Positions 24,711 to 33,730 of a stretch of 52,568 nucleotides of DNA are shown here, one piece after another. Position 1 is the first letter of the stretch. Each line of letters opens with the position of its first letter. Below the pieces are notes generated by a model. It was given only the letters and a program-made list of their open reading frames with translations, did not search any database and was not told the origin of the DNA. This DNA comes from CAZZKG01 sp964654825 (GTDB taxonomy: Bacteria; Gemmatimonadota; CAZMKB01): contig CAZZKG010000023.1 of assembly GCA_964654825.1 (NCBI GenBank), forward strand, positions 1-52,568, in the 5' to 3' direction. Position numbers and translations under genes: made by a program.

Positions 24711-26381
24711 ATGGATAAAAAGACAAAAATTCGTCTCGCCGTGATTTTATTGACCGTGATAGTCGCTTCCTGGTATCTCTTCCCTTCAGTCAGAATGTTC
24801 TCCATGAATCCGGAGCGCCGGCAGCAGTTCAGAGAAAACGATCCCGTAGCTTACGGGAACCTGCTGGATAAATCCCTCAAACTCGGTCTCGATCTGCAGG
24901 GAGGCATGCATCTCGTTCTGGAGCTCGACACCGAAGGTCAGGCCTTTACTCCTGACGAGGCGAAGGATGCGATCAAGAGGGCACTCGAGATTATCAGAAA
25001 TCGGGTCGATCAGTTCGGTGTCAGTGAACCGCTCATTCAGCTCGTAGGGGACGAGCGTATCATTGTCGAACTTCCCGGCATAAAAGATGTGGAGCGTGCG
25101 AAATCACTCGTAAAGTCGACTGCATTCCTCGAATTCAAGATCGTGGAGAACGGGCCCAGGCTGGGGCAGTTCATCTCGCGGATCGACAGCACGTTAACAA
25201 AAATCGAGAAGGCAGCGCCGGGCGAAGAGGAAGGGACGGCTACCGAAGACACGACGCTCACTCCTGAAGAAGGGCAGGCCGAAGAAGAGATTTTTGCAAA
25301 TGCAGAGGATGAGCTCTCCGCCGATGAACGCCCGTTTTCCGGATACATCCGATCGTATGGTTCTGATCTCATTGTTCTAAAAGAAGATATGCCGATCATC
25401 GATAAATATCTCCAAATGGAAGAAGTAATCGAGGCGATGCCGAAAACATACAAATTTCACTGGGGTGATGTTGTTCACACTCCAGACGGCCGTGAATATC
25501 GTGAATTCTACCTGCTCAGGGACAAGGCTGAGATGACGGGAGAAATCATCGCGAACGCACAGGCGACCATCGGCGGTGGTAGCGATCCGAGTGTCGCCAA
25601 TCAGCCCGTCGTCCGGCTCGAGATGACCCGTGCCGGCGCCCGGATTTTCGAAAAAGTCACCGGGGCGCATGTGCAGGAGAGGCTGGCCATCGTTCTCGAT
25701 GGTGTTGTAAAGACCGCTCCCTCGATTCGTGGAAGGATTGCCGGAGGCTCTGCGGTGATCGAGGGCATCCCTAAAATCGAAGAGGCACGGGATATCGCAA
25801 TTGTCCTCCGAGCAGGTGCACTCCCCGCACCTCTCAAGATTATCGAGGAGAGGACCGTTGGTCCTTCTCTCGGTCATGATTCTATAGAAAAGGGGAAAAA
25901 GGCGGGGATCCTCGGCCTCATCATCATCATGGTATTTATGGTTTTCTACTACCGCTTCGCCGGGGTGCTCGCCACTCTCGCACTGACACTCAATCTCGTT
26001 TTCGTACTCGCTGCTCTCGCGGGGTTCCGGGCGACGCTGACACTCCCCGGCATTGCAGGTCTGATCCTCACCATAGGGATGGCTGTTGATGCGAATGTGC
26101 TCATTTACGAAAGGATCCGTGAAGAGCTCGATACAGGGAAGACGGTGAGGGCTTCGATTGACACGGGATATGATCGTGCGTTCAAGACCATTCTCGATGC
26201 AAACATCACCACCATCATCACGGCGGTAGTACTCCTCCAGTTCGGTACCGGCCCGGTAAAAGGGTTCGCCGTGACTCTGACGATCGGTATCCTTGCAAGT
26301 ATGTTCACTGCGATTTATGTGACAAAAACCATATTTCACATTTACACACGTGGAAGACGACTCGCACGACTGAGTATATAG
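24711..26381 (+). CDS. secD: Protein translocase subunit SecD
   Basis: SecD works with SecF to complete protein export using the proton motive force. The 556 residues have one N-terminal membrane segment, KLGLDLQGGMHLVLELD, the P1 domain with VDQFGVSEPLIQ, and a C-terminal block of five membrane segments with GPSLGHDSIEKG and TIGMAVDANVLIYERIREEL. An acidic insert of about 40 residues (residues 165-205, rich in E, D and A) breaks the periplasmic domain and is not part of the core fold. Start ATG 24711. Confidence 0.95.
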   Translation: MDKKTKIRLAVILLTVIVASWYLFPSVRMFSMNPERRQQFRENDPVAYGNLLDKSLKLGLDLQGGMHLVLELDTEGQAFTPDEAKDAIKRALEIIRNRVDQFGVSEPLIQLVGDERIIVELPGIKDVERAKSLVKSTAFLEFKIVENGPRLGQFISRIDSTLTKIEKAAPGEEEGTATEDTTLTPEEGQAEEEIFANAEDELSADERPFSGYIRSYGSDLIVLKEDMPIIDKYLQMEEVIEAMPKTYKFHWGDVVHTPDGREYREFYLLRDKAEMTGEIIANAQATIGGGSDPSVANQPVVRLEMTRAGARIFEKVTGAHVQERLAIVLDGVVKTAPSIRGRIAGGSAVIEGIPKIEEARDIAIVLRAGALPAPLKIIEERTVGPSLGHDSIEKGKKAGILGLIIIMVFMVFYYRFAGVLATLALTLNLVFVLAALAGFRATLTLPGIAGLILTIGMAVDANVLIYERIREELDTGKTVRASIDTGYDRAFKTILDANITTIITAVVLLQFGTGPVKGFAVTLTIGILASMFTAIYVTKTIFHIYTRGRRLARLSI

Positions 26382-26399
26382 TAATACCATGAGGGTGAT

Positions 26400-27302
26400 A
26401 TGAGACTTTTTAAAGATAGGCACTTCGATTTCATCGGCTGGAGGCGAAATGCCTTTATCCTGTCCGGACTACTCATCATCATCTCGATTGTTTCTCTCGT
26501 TATCAAGGGCGGCCCCGCGTACAGCATCGATTTCACGGGGGGGACACTCGTTCAGATCAAATTCGAGAATCCTGTCGAAGTCCAGGAAGTGAGAAATGCC
26601 CTGTCCGGGGTGGTCGGATTGAAAAACTACGACCTCCAGAGTTTCGGAGGTGAGAACCGGGTGATATTCAGGACAGCGGAACTCAAGGAGGAAGAGCTTA
26701 TAGCATTACTCGATGGAAATCTCGTAAAGGCCTTTCCTGATAACCCTTATGTGAGAGAAAGAACTGAATCCGTTGGGCCGAAGATCGGTGAGGAACTGAA
26801 GGAAAAGGCTCTATTTGCGGTCCTCTACTCACTGATCGGAATCCTGATTTATATCACTATCAGATTCGAGTTCAGATTTGGTGTGGCTGCAGTTATAGCA
26901 CTGTTCCACGATGTGGTGATCACACTCGGGGCTTTCTCTTTAAGCGGGAGAGAACTGTCACTTGCCGTCATCGCGGCATTTCTCACGATCGTCGGGTATT
27001 CACTCAATGATACGATCGTTATTTTCGACCGGATACGGGAGGGACTGGCGCTCTGGCGGAAAGAATCATACGATAAGGTACTCAACAGGAGTATTAATCA
27101 GACGCTCTCCAGGACCATAATCACCTCCGGCACGACTCTGGTCGTCGTTCTCGGTCTCTTCATTTTCGGTGGAGAGGTGCTCAGGGATTTCTCTTTCGCC
27201 CTCCTCATAGGAGTGGTCACCGGTACCTATTCTTCGGTTTTCGTGGCCTCACCGGTGCTGGTTGAGTGGCATCTGCGGAGAACAGATAAAAAGACACGAT
27301 GA
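26400..27302 (+). CDS. secF: Protein translocase subunit SecF
   Basis: SecF pairs with SecD; the 300 residues have the first membrane span, IDFTGGTLVQIKFENPV, the short periplasmic domain and five more spans with ERTESVGPKIGEELKEKAL and IVGYSLNDTIVIFDRIREGL. It starts 19 bases after secD with GAGGGTGAT upstream and overlaps tatD by four bases. Confidence 0.95.
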   Translation: MRLFKDRHFDFIGWRRNAFILSGLLIIISIVSLVIKGGPAYSIDFTGGTLVQIKFENPVEVQEVRNALSGVVGLKNYDLQSFGGENRVIFRTAELKEEELIALLDGNLVKAFPDNPYVRERTESVGPKIGEELKEKALFAVLYSLIGILIYITIRFEFRFGVAAVIALFHDVVITLGAFSLSGRELSLAVIAAFLTIVGYSLNDTIVIFDRIREGLALWRKESYDKVLNRSINQTLSRTIITSGTTLVVVLGLFIFGGEVLRDFSFALLIGVVTGTYSSVFVASPVLVEWHLRRTDKKTR

Positions 27303-28129
27303 AGGACGACCTTCCCCCGTTAATCGACTCTCATTGCCATCTTACCGAATCAGCTCTTTCAACCAACGTCGATGGATGTCTCGAGCGAGCCAGAGCGGCC
27401 GGTGTACATTTTATAGTCTCAGTCGGAGTAGAACCTGATACGAGCAGGGAAACAATCAATCAGGCCGAATCCTATCCTGACGTCTATGCCACCGTTGGTC
27501 TCCACCCTCATGAAGCGAGCGGATTCAGTGATCGTGTCGTGAAAAACCTCCGAGGTATGGCTGAGCACCCGCGTGTAGTGGCGATCGGTGAAACGGGTCT
27601 TGATTATCACTATGAGTTCTCCCCGAAGGAACAACAGAAAGAGGCCTTTGCCGCCCAGGTCGTTCTGGCCCGTGAGATGGGGCTCCCTCTCGTGGTTCAT
27701 TCGCGAGAAGCGGTAGAGGATTGTATCGAGATCATCGGCAGGTACGGTGAGGGCACTGTCTGTGGAGTGTTTCACTGCTTCGGGGGGCCGGCGTCGATGA
27801 TTTCCGAGATTCTCGAACTCGGGTTTTATCTCTCATTCGCGGGTAATATCACGTTCAAGGGATTCGATGGTACCTGTCTGGAGCAGATACCGTTCGACAG
27901 ACTTCTCGTCGAGACCGATGCTCCTTATCTTGCTCCAATCCCGTATCGTGGGAAGACCAACGAACCGGCATATCTTCCTTCTGTTTTAAAAGGGTTCACG
28001 AGATTTATCGGGAATGTGCCCCTGGAAAAACTCGCCGCTCACACGACGACCAACGCGGTATCACTCTTCGGTATCGGGGAAGGAGTGGGAAGGGATACTC
28101 TCGATCTCCTGGATGAGTACATCGATTAA
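27299..28129 (+). CDS. tatD: TatD family metal-dependent DNase
   Basis: TatD proteins are TIM-barrel nucleases with two metals. The 276 residues carry LIDSHCHLT (first metal HxH), the segment GETGLDYHYEFSPKEQQKEAF, LPLVVHSREA, CVFHCFGG-type and the final LLVETDAPYLAP. It is translationally coupled to secF by ATGA. Its 3' end overlaps the convergent ispG by about 69 bases, which is large for opposite-strand genes. Confidence 0.93.
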   Translation: MKDDLPPLIDSHCHLTESALSTNVDGCLERARAAGVHFIVSVGVEPDTSRETINQAESYPDVYATVGLHPHEASGFSDRVVKNLRGMAEHPRVVAIGETGLDYHYEFSPKEQQKEAFAAQVVLAREMGLPLVVHSREAVEDCIEIIGRYGEGTVCGVFHCFGGPASMISEILELGFYLSFAGNITFKGFDGTCLEQIPFDRLLVETDAPYLAPIPYRGKTNEPAYLPSVLKGFTRFIGNVPLEKLAAHTTTNAVSLFGIGEGVGRDTLDLLDEYID

Positions 28130-29143
28130 TCTGTCTTCACTCACTTTTCGGACAAACTCACCGCCCTTGATGAGATAACCTGAGCCTTTCCCCCCGGCAA
28201 TCCCGATGTCCGCTTCCTTCGCTTCACCCGGGCCATTCACCGCACACCCGAGAATTGCCACTTTGATGTGTTTATCACTCGACGCGAGCCGCCGCTCGAC
28301 TTCCCTGGTGAGAGATATAAGGTCGATCTGCATTCTGCCGCATGTAGGGCAGGCGATTATTTCCGGGCCAAAACTCCTGATACCGAGTGACTGGAGAATC
28401 CGTTTCGCCACCCGCACTTCATCAATGGGTGGTGAGGTCAGGGATACCCTTATCGTATCACCGATCCCCTCCGAGAGGAGGCAACCGAGTGCTATAGATG
28501 ATTTGATCACGCCCGTATCCGGAAGACCAGCCTCGGTGAGGCCTATGTGCAGGGGGTGATCCGTCAATCCGGATATACCGCGGTATGCTTCGATCGTAGA
28601 GTTGACATCCGTCGATTTGATCGAAATCACGATATTCTGGAAATCCATGTCCTCGAGGATCGTGATGTTTCGTTTCGCACTTTCGACGAGAGCACCGGGA
28701 CAGGGGTGTCCATGTTTGTTGAGTATGTCATCCTCGAGAGAGCCGGAGTTCACACCGATTCTGATGGGGATTCCGGCCTCCCCGGCGGCGCGGACGACCT
28801 CCTGTAATCTGTCTCGTCCTCCGATATTACCGGGATTTATCCTGATCTTGTCCACTCCCTGACGGACAGACTCGATCGCTATACTGTGATTGAAGTGAAT
28901 GTCTGCGACTATCGGGATGGTAATCCTCTTCCTGATCTCAGCCAGTTTTTCTGCTTCATCCATGCTCCTCACTGCAACTCTGATGATTTCGCACCCTTCC
29001 TTCTCGAGTCTCCTGATCTGCCGTACGGTTTTCGTCACATCCCCGGTGTGTGTATTCGTCATAGACTGAATGTATATCGGATTATTGCCGCCGACTTTGA
29101 GATTTCCGACCCTGACGACCCTGGTCTCGCGTCTCTCTGTCAT
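28061..29143 (-). CDS. ispG: 4-hydroxy-3-methylbut-2-enyl-diphosphate synthase (IspG)
   Basis: IspG is the [4Fe-4S] enzyme of the MEP isoprenoid pathway that converts MEcPP to HMBPP. The 360 residues start MTERRETRVVRVGNLKVGG, then PIYIQSMTNTHTGDV, ADIHFNHSIAIESV, and the cluster cysteines in ACPTCGR and GCAVNGPGE with E. The frame opens at 29212; of the adjacent ATG codons at 29146 and 29143 the second has AGAAGG at the better distance. Only one large domain is present, the short bacterial form. Convergent with tatD. Confidence 0.94.
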   Translation of the reverse strand: MTERRETRVVRVGNLKVGGNNPIYIQSMTNTHTGDVTKTVRQIRRLEKEGCEIIRVAVRSMDEAEKLAEIRKRITIPIVADIHFNHSIAIESVRQGVDKIRINPGNIGGRDRLQEVVRAAGEAGIPIRIGVNSGSLEDDILNKHGHPCPGALVESAKRNITILEDMDFQNIVISIKSTDVNSTIEAYRGISGLTDHPLHIGLTEAGLPDTGVIKSSIALGCLLSEGIGDTIRVSLTSPPIDEVRVAKRILQSLGIRSFGPEIIACPTCGRMQIDLISLTREVERRLASSDKHIKVAILGCAVNGPGEAKEADIGIAGGKGSGYLIKGGEFVRKVSEDRLIDVLIQEIESIPSHSFPDTEE

Positions 29144-29229
29144 CATGCCTTCTGTCCGAAAAAGTTCGTGTTTAATCGAAACCCCGGATCCCTGTTTTTC
29201 AGTCTTTCCCATACAGCAGATTCTTTTTA

Positions 29230-29257
29230 TATTTAATTAATATGTCCGCCCTGTCAA
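29230..29257 (-). promoter_or_regulatory. Candidate promoter for ispG
   Basis: On the minus strand TTGACA (29257-29252) is followed after 16 bases by TAAATA (29235-29230) in an AT-rich run. The -35 is perfect, the -10 weak (three of six). It would give a leader of about 75 bases before ATG 29143. Confidence 0.4.
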
Positions 29258-29369
29258 TGTGAAGGTGGGGTAACATCTGCGCGACTGATGAAGGAATTCC
29301 ATGTTTCCACCGGCGGTCTTCTCATTCCTTTGATTCACGTATTTTTCGTTCACATGTTGGAGAGTGATT

Positions 29370-30377
29370 GTGTTCATCGACGAGGCGGCGATTTTTGTAA
29401 GAGCGGGGAAGGGAGGAGATGGGTGCATGTCGTTCAGGAGAGAAAAGTTTGTGCCGAAAGGGGGGCCCGATGGTGGGGATGGTGGCAGGGGTGGGGATGT
29501 AGTCCTCGTCGTGGACCGCAACATGACCACGCTCCTCGATTTCAGGTATCGGAAGAGGTATGCAGCCGGCAGCGGAGGTCACGGCATGGGGAAGAAAAAA
29601 ACAGGAGAAAACGGTCGGGATTGTTTGATCCCGGTCCCTCCGGGCACCGTCGCACTCGATGCAGAGTCAAAGATCCAGCTCGGTGATCTCACGAGGGAAG
29701 GGCAGCGCCTGATAATCGCCGGTGGGGGAAAAGGAGGGCGTGGCAACGTCCACTTCGCTACGCCGGCTCACCGTGCACCGAGAAAAGCCACTCAGGGCAA
29801 AGCCGGAGAGGAAAGAACCGTTCTTCTTCATCTCAAGCTCCTGGCTGACGTCGGTCTCGTCGGAAAGCCCAATGCCGGGAAGTCGACCCTTCTTTCCCGG
29901 ATATCAAAGGCAAGGCCGAAGATTGCCGATTATCCATTTACAACCAAATCGCCCAATCTCGGGATGGTGCGGGGGAAGGGACGGGATTTCGTGGTTGCCG
30001 ATATACCCGGTCTTATCGAGGGGGCGCACACGGGAAAGGGGATGGGCATCAGATTTCTCAAACACATCGAGCGAACCAGGCTGCTCCTGGTCCTGGTCGA
30101 GGTGACCGGTGAGGATGTCGTTGGGGAATACAGAGGCCTGCTCGAGGAGCTTGGCGCGTTCAGCAGAAAACTCATTGAAAAGCCCAGGTATCTCATTCTC
30201 ACCAAAGCAGACCTGGTTGCTCCAGATTATCAGGCGGACTGTCCCCTCCATACTGAACAGGTGATTGTGAGAGTGGTCTCGGCTGTGACCGGCACCGGTA
30301 TCGATGAACTCATGGAGACAGTGGAGAAAAAGCTACTGGAACTGTCGCTGGGGGAGGATGAGGATGGAAGGGGATAG
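29370..30377 (+). CDS. obg: GTPase Obg (CgtA)
   Basis: Obg is an essential GTPase that binds the 50S subunit and links ribosome assembly to stress. The 335 residues begin with the glycine-rich Obg fold (AGKGGDGCMSFRREKFVPKGG and GRGGDVVLVVD). The G domain follows: LVGKPNAGKSTLLSRIS (G1), DIPGLIEGAHTGKGMG (G3) and TKAD (G4). It lacks the C-terminal OCT domain. GTG at 29370 with GGAG seven bases upstream is preferred over GTG 29364. rplU and rpmA, normally upstream of obg, are not here. Confidence 0.95.
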   Translation: MFIDEAAIFVRAGKGGDGCMSFRREKFVPKGGPDGGDGGRGGDVVLVVDRNMTTLLDFRYRKRYAAGSGGHGMGKKKTGENGRDCLIPVPPGTVALDAESKIQLGDLTREGQRLIIAGGGKGGRGNVHFATPAHRAPRKATQGKAGEERTVLLHLKLLADVGLVGKPNAGKSTLLSRISKARPKIADYPFTTKSPNLGMVRGKGRDFVVADIPGLIEGAHTGKGMGIRFLKHIERTRLLLVLVEVTGEDVVGEYRGLLEELGAFSRKLIEKPRYLILTKADLVAPDYQADCPLHTEQVIVRVVSAVTGTGIDELMETVEKKLLELSLGEDEDGRG

Positions 30378-31425
30378 GAAGGATTGTCTCATAAAGATAT
30401 CGCTGGCACTGAAGCTTCAACATTCTCTTATGAGGGAGTTACTGCTGTACATCAAGGACCCGGTACTCATCGCCGATCCCGGTACACTTGCCCGTCTCCC
30501 CATCGAGAGGGCGGTAGTGGAGAGTATAAATCGTGTTGGGGAAGGTGAAGTCGATTCTGTACGCCAGAGGATGGAGCAGGACGGCATCGGGATCATTTCC
30601 ATCATTGATGAGGATTATCCTCCGCTCCTCAAAAATATCACCGATCCTCCCGGAATCCTGTTCATCAGGGGGAAACGTACCATTGTCACTCGACCATCTG
30701 TGTGTGTGGTCGGATCGAGGTTACCAACTCCGGAAGGCATGACTATTGCGCATCACATTTCGGGGGAGCTCGCCCGGGAGGGAATTGTTGTTATCAGCGG
30801 GCTCGCAAGAGGTATTGACAGAGCAGTCCACCGGGGTGCCCTGGATGCGGGAGGTCATACGGTTGCCGTGTTGGGGAATGGTCCGGATATCGTATACCCT
30901 CGGGAGTGCGGCAGGGAGTATCACGAGTTGACACGGGACGGAGCTGTTCTCTCTGAACTCCATCCGGGGACGAATCCCAGAAGGATGTTCTTCCCCAGAA
31001 GAAACAGGATCATGAGCGGTATGAGTCTCGGGGTTGTTGTGGTTGAAGCAGCCAGGAGGAGCGGTGCGTTGATTACCGCACATCATGCGCTCGAGGAAGG
31101 AAGAGAAGTGTTCGCCGTTCCCGGATCACCACTGAATCCGACCAGCAGGGGGACAAATGATTTGATCAAACAAGGCGCTTTTCCGGTTGAAGGGGGTCGA
31201 GATATCACAGAGGCCCTCGAGTTGTCAGGATGGCTGAGACCCCGTCCGACCGTAACATCGGAGACGCACGATGTATTGAAGCTTCTCGGGGGAGGACCTC
31301 GAAGTATCGAAGAACTCTCAGTGATGACCGGCCGGAGTTCTCAGCACGTCTTGGTGAAACTCGTTGATCTCGAGGTTGGCGGTTTTATCGAGAAGCTCCC
31401 GGGCATGCGGTATCGTCTACGGTAG
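30364..31425 (+). CDS. dprA: DNA processing protein DprA (Smf)
   Basis: DprA loads RecA onto incoming single-stranded DNA in natural transformation and is also found in non-competent bacteria. The 353 residues contain the Rossmann-like core with VCVVGSRLPTPEG, VVISGLARGIDRAVHRGAL, AVLGNGPDIVYPREC, RRNRIMSGMSLGVVVVEA and REVFAVPGSPLNPTSRGTN. A C-terminal winged-helix part begins near DVLKLLGGGPRSIEEL. Start 30364 has GGGAGG upstream and overlaps obg by 14 bases. Confidence 0.93.
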   Translation: MEGDRKDCLIKISLALKLQHSLMRELLLYIKDPVLIADPGTLARLPIERAVVESINRVGEGEVDSVRQRMEQDGIGIISIIDEDYPPLLKNITDPPGILFIRGKRTIVTRPSVCVVGSRLPTPEGMTIAHHISGELAREGIVVISGLARGIDRAVHRGALDAGGHTVAVLGNGPDIVYPRECGREYHELTRDGAVLSELHPGTNPRRMFFPRRNRIMSGMSLGVVVVEAARRSGALITAHHALEEGREVFAVPGSPLNPTSRGTNDLIKQGAFPVEGGRDITEALELSGWLRPRPTVTSETHDVLKLLGGGPRSIEELSVMTGRSSQHVLVKLVDLEVGGFIEKLPGMRYRLR

Positions 31426-31437
31426 AAAGCGGCTGGC

Positions 31438-31465
31438 TTGACTCTCCGGAAGAGTGATATAAATT
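31438..31465 (+). promoter_or_regulatory. Candidate promoter for hrcA
   Basis: TTGACT (31438-31443) and TAAATT (31460-31465) are 16 bases apart, directly before hrcA; TATAAA at 31458-31463 is an alternative with a shorter spacer. No CIRCE operator (TTAGCACTC inverted repeat) is visible between 31426 and 31492. Confidence 0.4.
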
Positions 31466-31492
31466 AGAGAAGATTTTCAGAGGAACAGATCT

Positions 31493-32560
31493 GTGATAAA
31501 ACGTAAAAAAGATACGGCATTCACTATCGAAATGCTCTCCGAACGTGAGAGGGCGGTCCTCGTGGCCATTATAAATGATTACGTGGAGACAGCCAGAGCA
31601 GTCGGCTCGAGGAAACTCGTCAAAAAATACATGCCGGAAATCAGTCCTGCCACGGTGAGAAATACCATGTCGGACCTCGAGGAAAAGGGACTCCTCATGC
31701 AGCCGCATACCTCAGCAGGACGTATACCTACAGATAAAGCTTACCGATTATATGTCGACCACCTGTTGAAGATTCAGCTTCTGACCAGAGGAGAGATATC
31801 GAAGATAGAAAATGGACTCAGGCCCGAACAGCAGATGGCAGTCGAACTCATCAATAAGGCAGCCCAGGTTTTAAGTGTACTCTCCAGGGAGCTGGGTATC
31901 GGACTCGTACCCCAGCTCGAGGAAGCGGTACTGACGAAAATCGATCTCGTATCGATTTCACTCAGTCGCGTCCTCCTCATCCTGACGGTTAAATCAGGTC
32001 TTGTAAAAACAATTTTTGTCGAAATCAATGAGAACATTTCAGCTGAAGACCTCAATGCCACCGCGGGCCTGTTGAATGAGAGACTGGCCGGTCTTCAACT
32101 CAAGGAGATTCGCACAACACTCTCCAGCAGGTTGAAGGAAGTAAAACCTCCGGAATCCGAGCTGTTGAACGTTTTTGTCGAATCCGCCAGCGAACTCTTT
32201 AATTTTTCCGCCCAGGAAGAGCAGCTCATGCTGGGCAGAGCATCGGGGCTTGTCAGCCAGCCGGAGTTCGCCGATAAGGGGAAGCTTCAATCTCTCATCG
32301 AACTGACAGAGAGTAAAACCCTTCTTTCGAGTATCCTGAACACTCGATTCGAGAAAGAAGGTCTTCTCATCACGATCGGGAAAGAGCACGGGAGTAAAAA
32401 TCTCGAGGATTTCAGCATCATAACGTCGAATTATACGGTAGGTTCACTCAAAGGTACGATCGGAGTAATCGGTCCCACCAGGATGCCATATAACAAACTC
32501 GTGGCCATGGTTGATTACACCTCAAAGTACATCTCATCGATTCTATCCGATGATTCTTAG
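31493..32560 (+). CDS. hrcA: Heat-inducible transcription repressor HrcA
   Basis: HrcA represses heat-shock operons by binding CIRCE and is helped by GroEL. The 355 residues start with a winged-helix DNA-binding domain (ERAVLVAIINDYVETARAVGSRKL, ISPATVRNTMSDLEEKGLL, PHTSAGRIPTDKAYRLYVD) and end with the GAF-like dimer domain (GTIGVIGPTRMPYNKLVAMVDY). The start is GTG 31493 after AGAGGAACAG. dnaJ follows by 24 bases, but grpE and dnaK are absent. Confidence 0.94.
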   Translation: MIKRKKDTAFTIEMLSERERAVLVAIINDYVETARAVGSRKLVKKYMPEISPATVRNTMSDLEEKGLLMQPHTSAGRIPTDKAYRLYVDHLLKIQLLTRGEISKIENGLRPEQQMAVELINKAAQVLSVLSRELGIGLVPQLEEAVLTKIDLVSISLSRVLLILTVKSGLVKTIFVEINENISAEDLNATAGLLNERLAGLQLKEIRTTLSSRLKEVKPPESELLNVFVESASELFNFSAQEEQLMLGRASGLVSQPEFADKGKLQSLIELTESKTLLSSILNTRFEKEGLLITIGKEHGSKNLEDFSIITSNYTVGSLKGTIGVIGPTRMPYNKLVAMVDYTSKYISSILSDDS

Positions 32561-32584
32561 AACGAAGCTTGTAAGGGGACACAC

Positions 32585-33730
32585 ATGGCGAAAACAGACT
32601 ACTATGATCTTCTCGCTGTTGGGAAGGATGCGAGCCTTGAAGAGATAAAAAAGGCATACAGGCGTCTTGCAATGGAATACCATCCTGACAAAAATCCGGG
32701 CAATCATCAGGCAGAGGAAAAATTCAAAGAGATCACCGAGGCTTACGAAGTTCTTCGGGACCCTGAGAAACGTTCCAGGTATGACAGATACGGACATGCC
32801 GGATTAGGAGGGGTCGGCGGCGGATTCGGCGGATTCGATGGTTTTGATCTCTCGGATGCGCTCAGAGCATTCATGAGGGATTTCGGTGGATTCGGTTTTA
32901 GTGATATCTTCTCCGGTTTCGAAACACAGTCTAGAAGGAGTAACAGAGGCGAGGATCTGCAGATTCGCGTGAAGCTCGGCCTGAAAGAAGTCTCTCTCGG
33001 CACGGAGAAGACTGTTAAGCTCAAAGCGTTCGATGTGTGCGACCAGTGTTCAGGATCCGGTTCACGCAGTTCCATCGGTAGTGTGAAGTGCCCCTCGTGC
33101 GGCGGTACCGGTGAAGTCAGACAGGCGCAGCGATCGATCTTCGGACAGTTCGTCAGCGTGAGTGCGTGTCCCCGGTGCAGGGGAGAAGGTGTGGTTATCG
33201 ACTCGCCCTGCAAGAAATGTGATGGCGAGGGCAGAGTGCAGGGTGTGAAGACAGTGAAGATCCAGATACCTTCAGGGGTCTCCAGCGGTAACTTCATGAC
33301 ACTCAGGGGGCAGGGAAACAGGGGACCGAGAGGTGGAGAGATGGGAGACCTGATCGTACTCATGGAGGTCGAGGAGCACGATTTTTTCAAACGGCATGGA
33401 GATCACATCATTGTCGAGATCGAACTGACGTTCAGTCAGGCCGCACTGGGGTCAACGATTACAATCCCGACCCTTTACGGTGAGGAAGAGCTGAAGATTC
33501 CGGCCGGGACCCAGAGTGGATCGAAGTTTGTGCTCAGGGGCAAGGGCTTGAAAAAGCTCAACAGTAACAGGAAAGGGGACCAGGTAGCGATTGTCCGACT
33601 CGTCACCCCAAACAATCTGTCTGCCGACGAAGAGTCACTTTTCAAAGAGCTGGAGAAGCATGAGAGAGACCGGGAGGAGAGAGAGGGTAAATCTTTCTGG
33701 AACAAGATGAGAGATGCATTATCAGGGTAG
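32585..33730 (+). CDS. dnaJ: Chaperone protein DnaJ
   Basis: DnaJ stimulates DnaK ATPase and delivers clients. The 381 residues contain the J domain with HPD at 33-35, a G/F-rich region, four CxxCxGxG zinc repeats (CDQCSGSG, CPSCGGTG, CPRCRGEG, CKKCDGEG) and the two C-terminal substrate domains with GRGDLIV-type and GQGNRGPRGGEMGDL. A full class I protein. It overlaps rsmE by 17 bases, and follows hrcA without dnaK. Confidence 0.96.
   Translation: MAKTDYYDLLAVGKDASLEEIKKAYRRLAMEYHPDKNPGNHQAEEKFKEITEAYEVLRDPEKRSRYDRYGHAGLGGVGGGFGGFDGFDLSDALRAFMRDFGGFGFSDIFSGFETQSRRSNRGEDLQIRVKLGLKEVSLGTEKTVKLKAFDVCDQCSGSGSRSSIGSVKCPSCGGTGEVRQAQRSIFGQFVSVSACPRCRGEGVVIDSPCKKCDGEGRVQGVKTVKIQIPSGVSSGNFMTLRGQGNRGPRGGEMGDLIVLMEVEEHDFFKRHGDHIIVEIELTFSQAALGSTITIPTLYGEEELKIPAGTQSGSKFVLRGKGLKKLNSNRKGDQVAIVRLVTPNNLSADEESLFKELEKHERDREEREGKSFWNKMRDALSG

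Noticed and set aside
25377..26423. Minus-strand open frame of 348 codons
   Set aside because: Antisense to secD; composition is rich in H, R, C and E as expected of a shadow frame.
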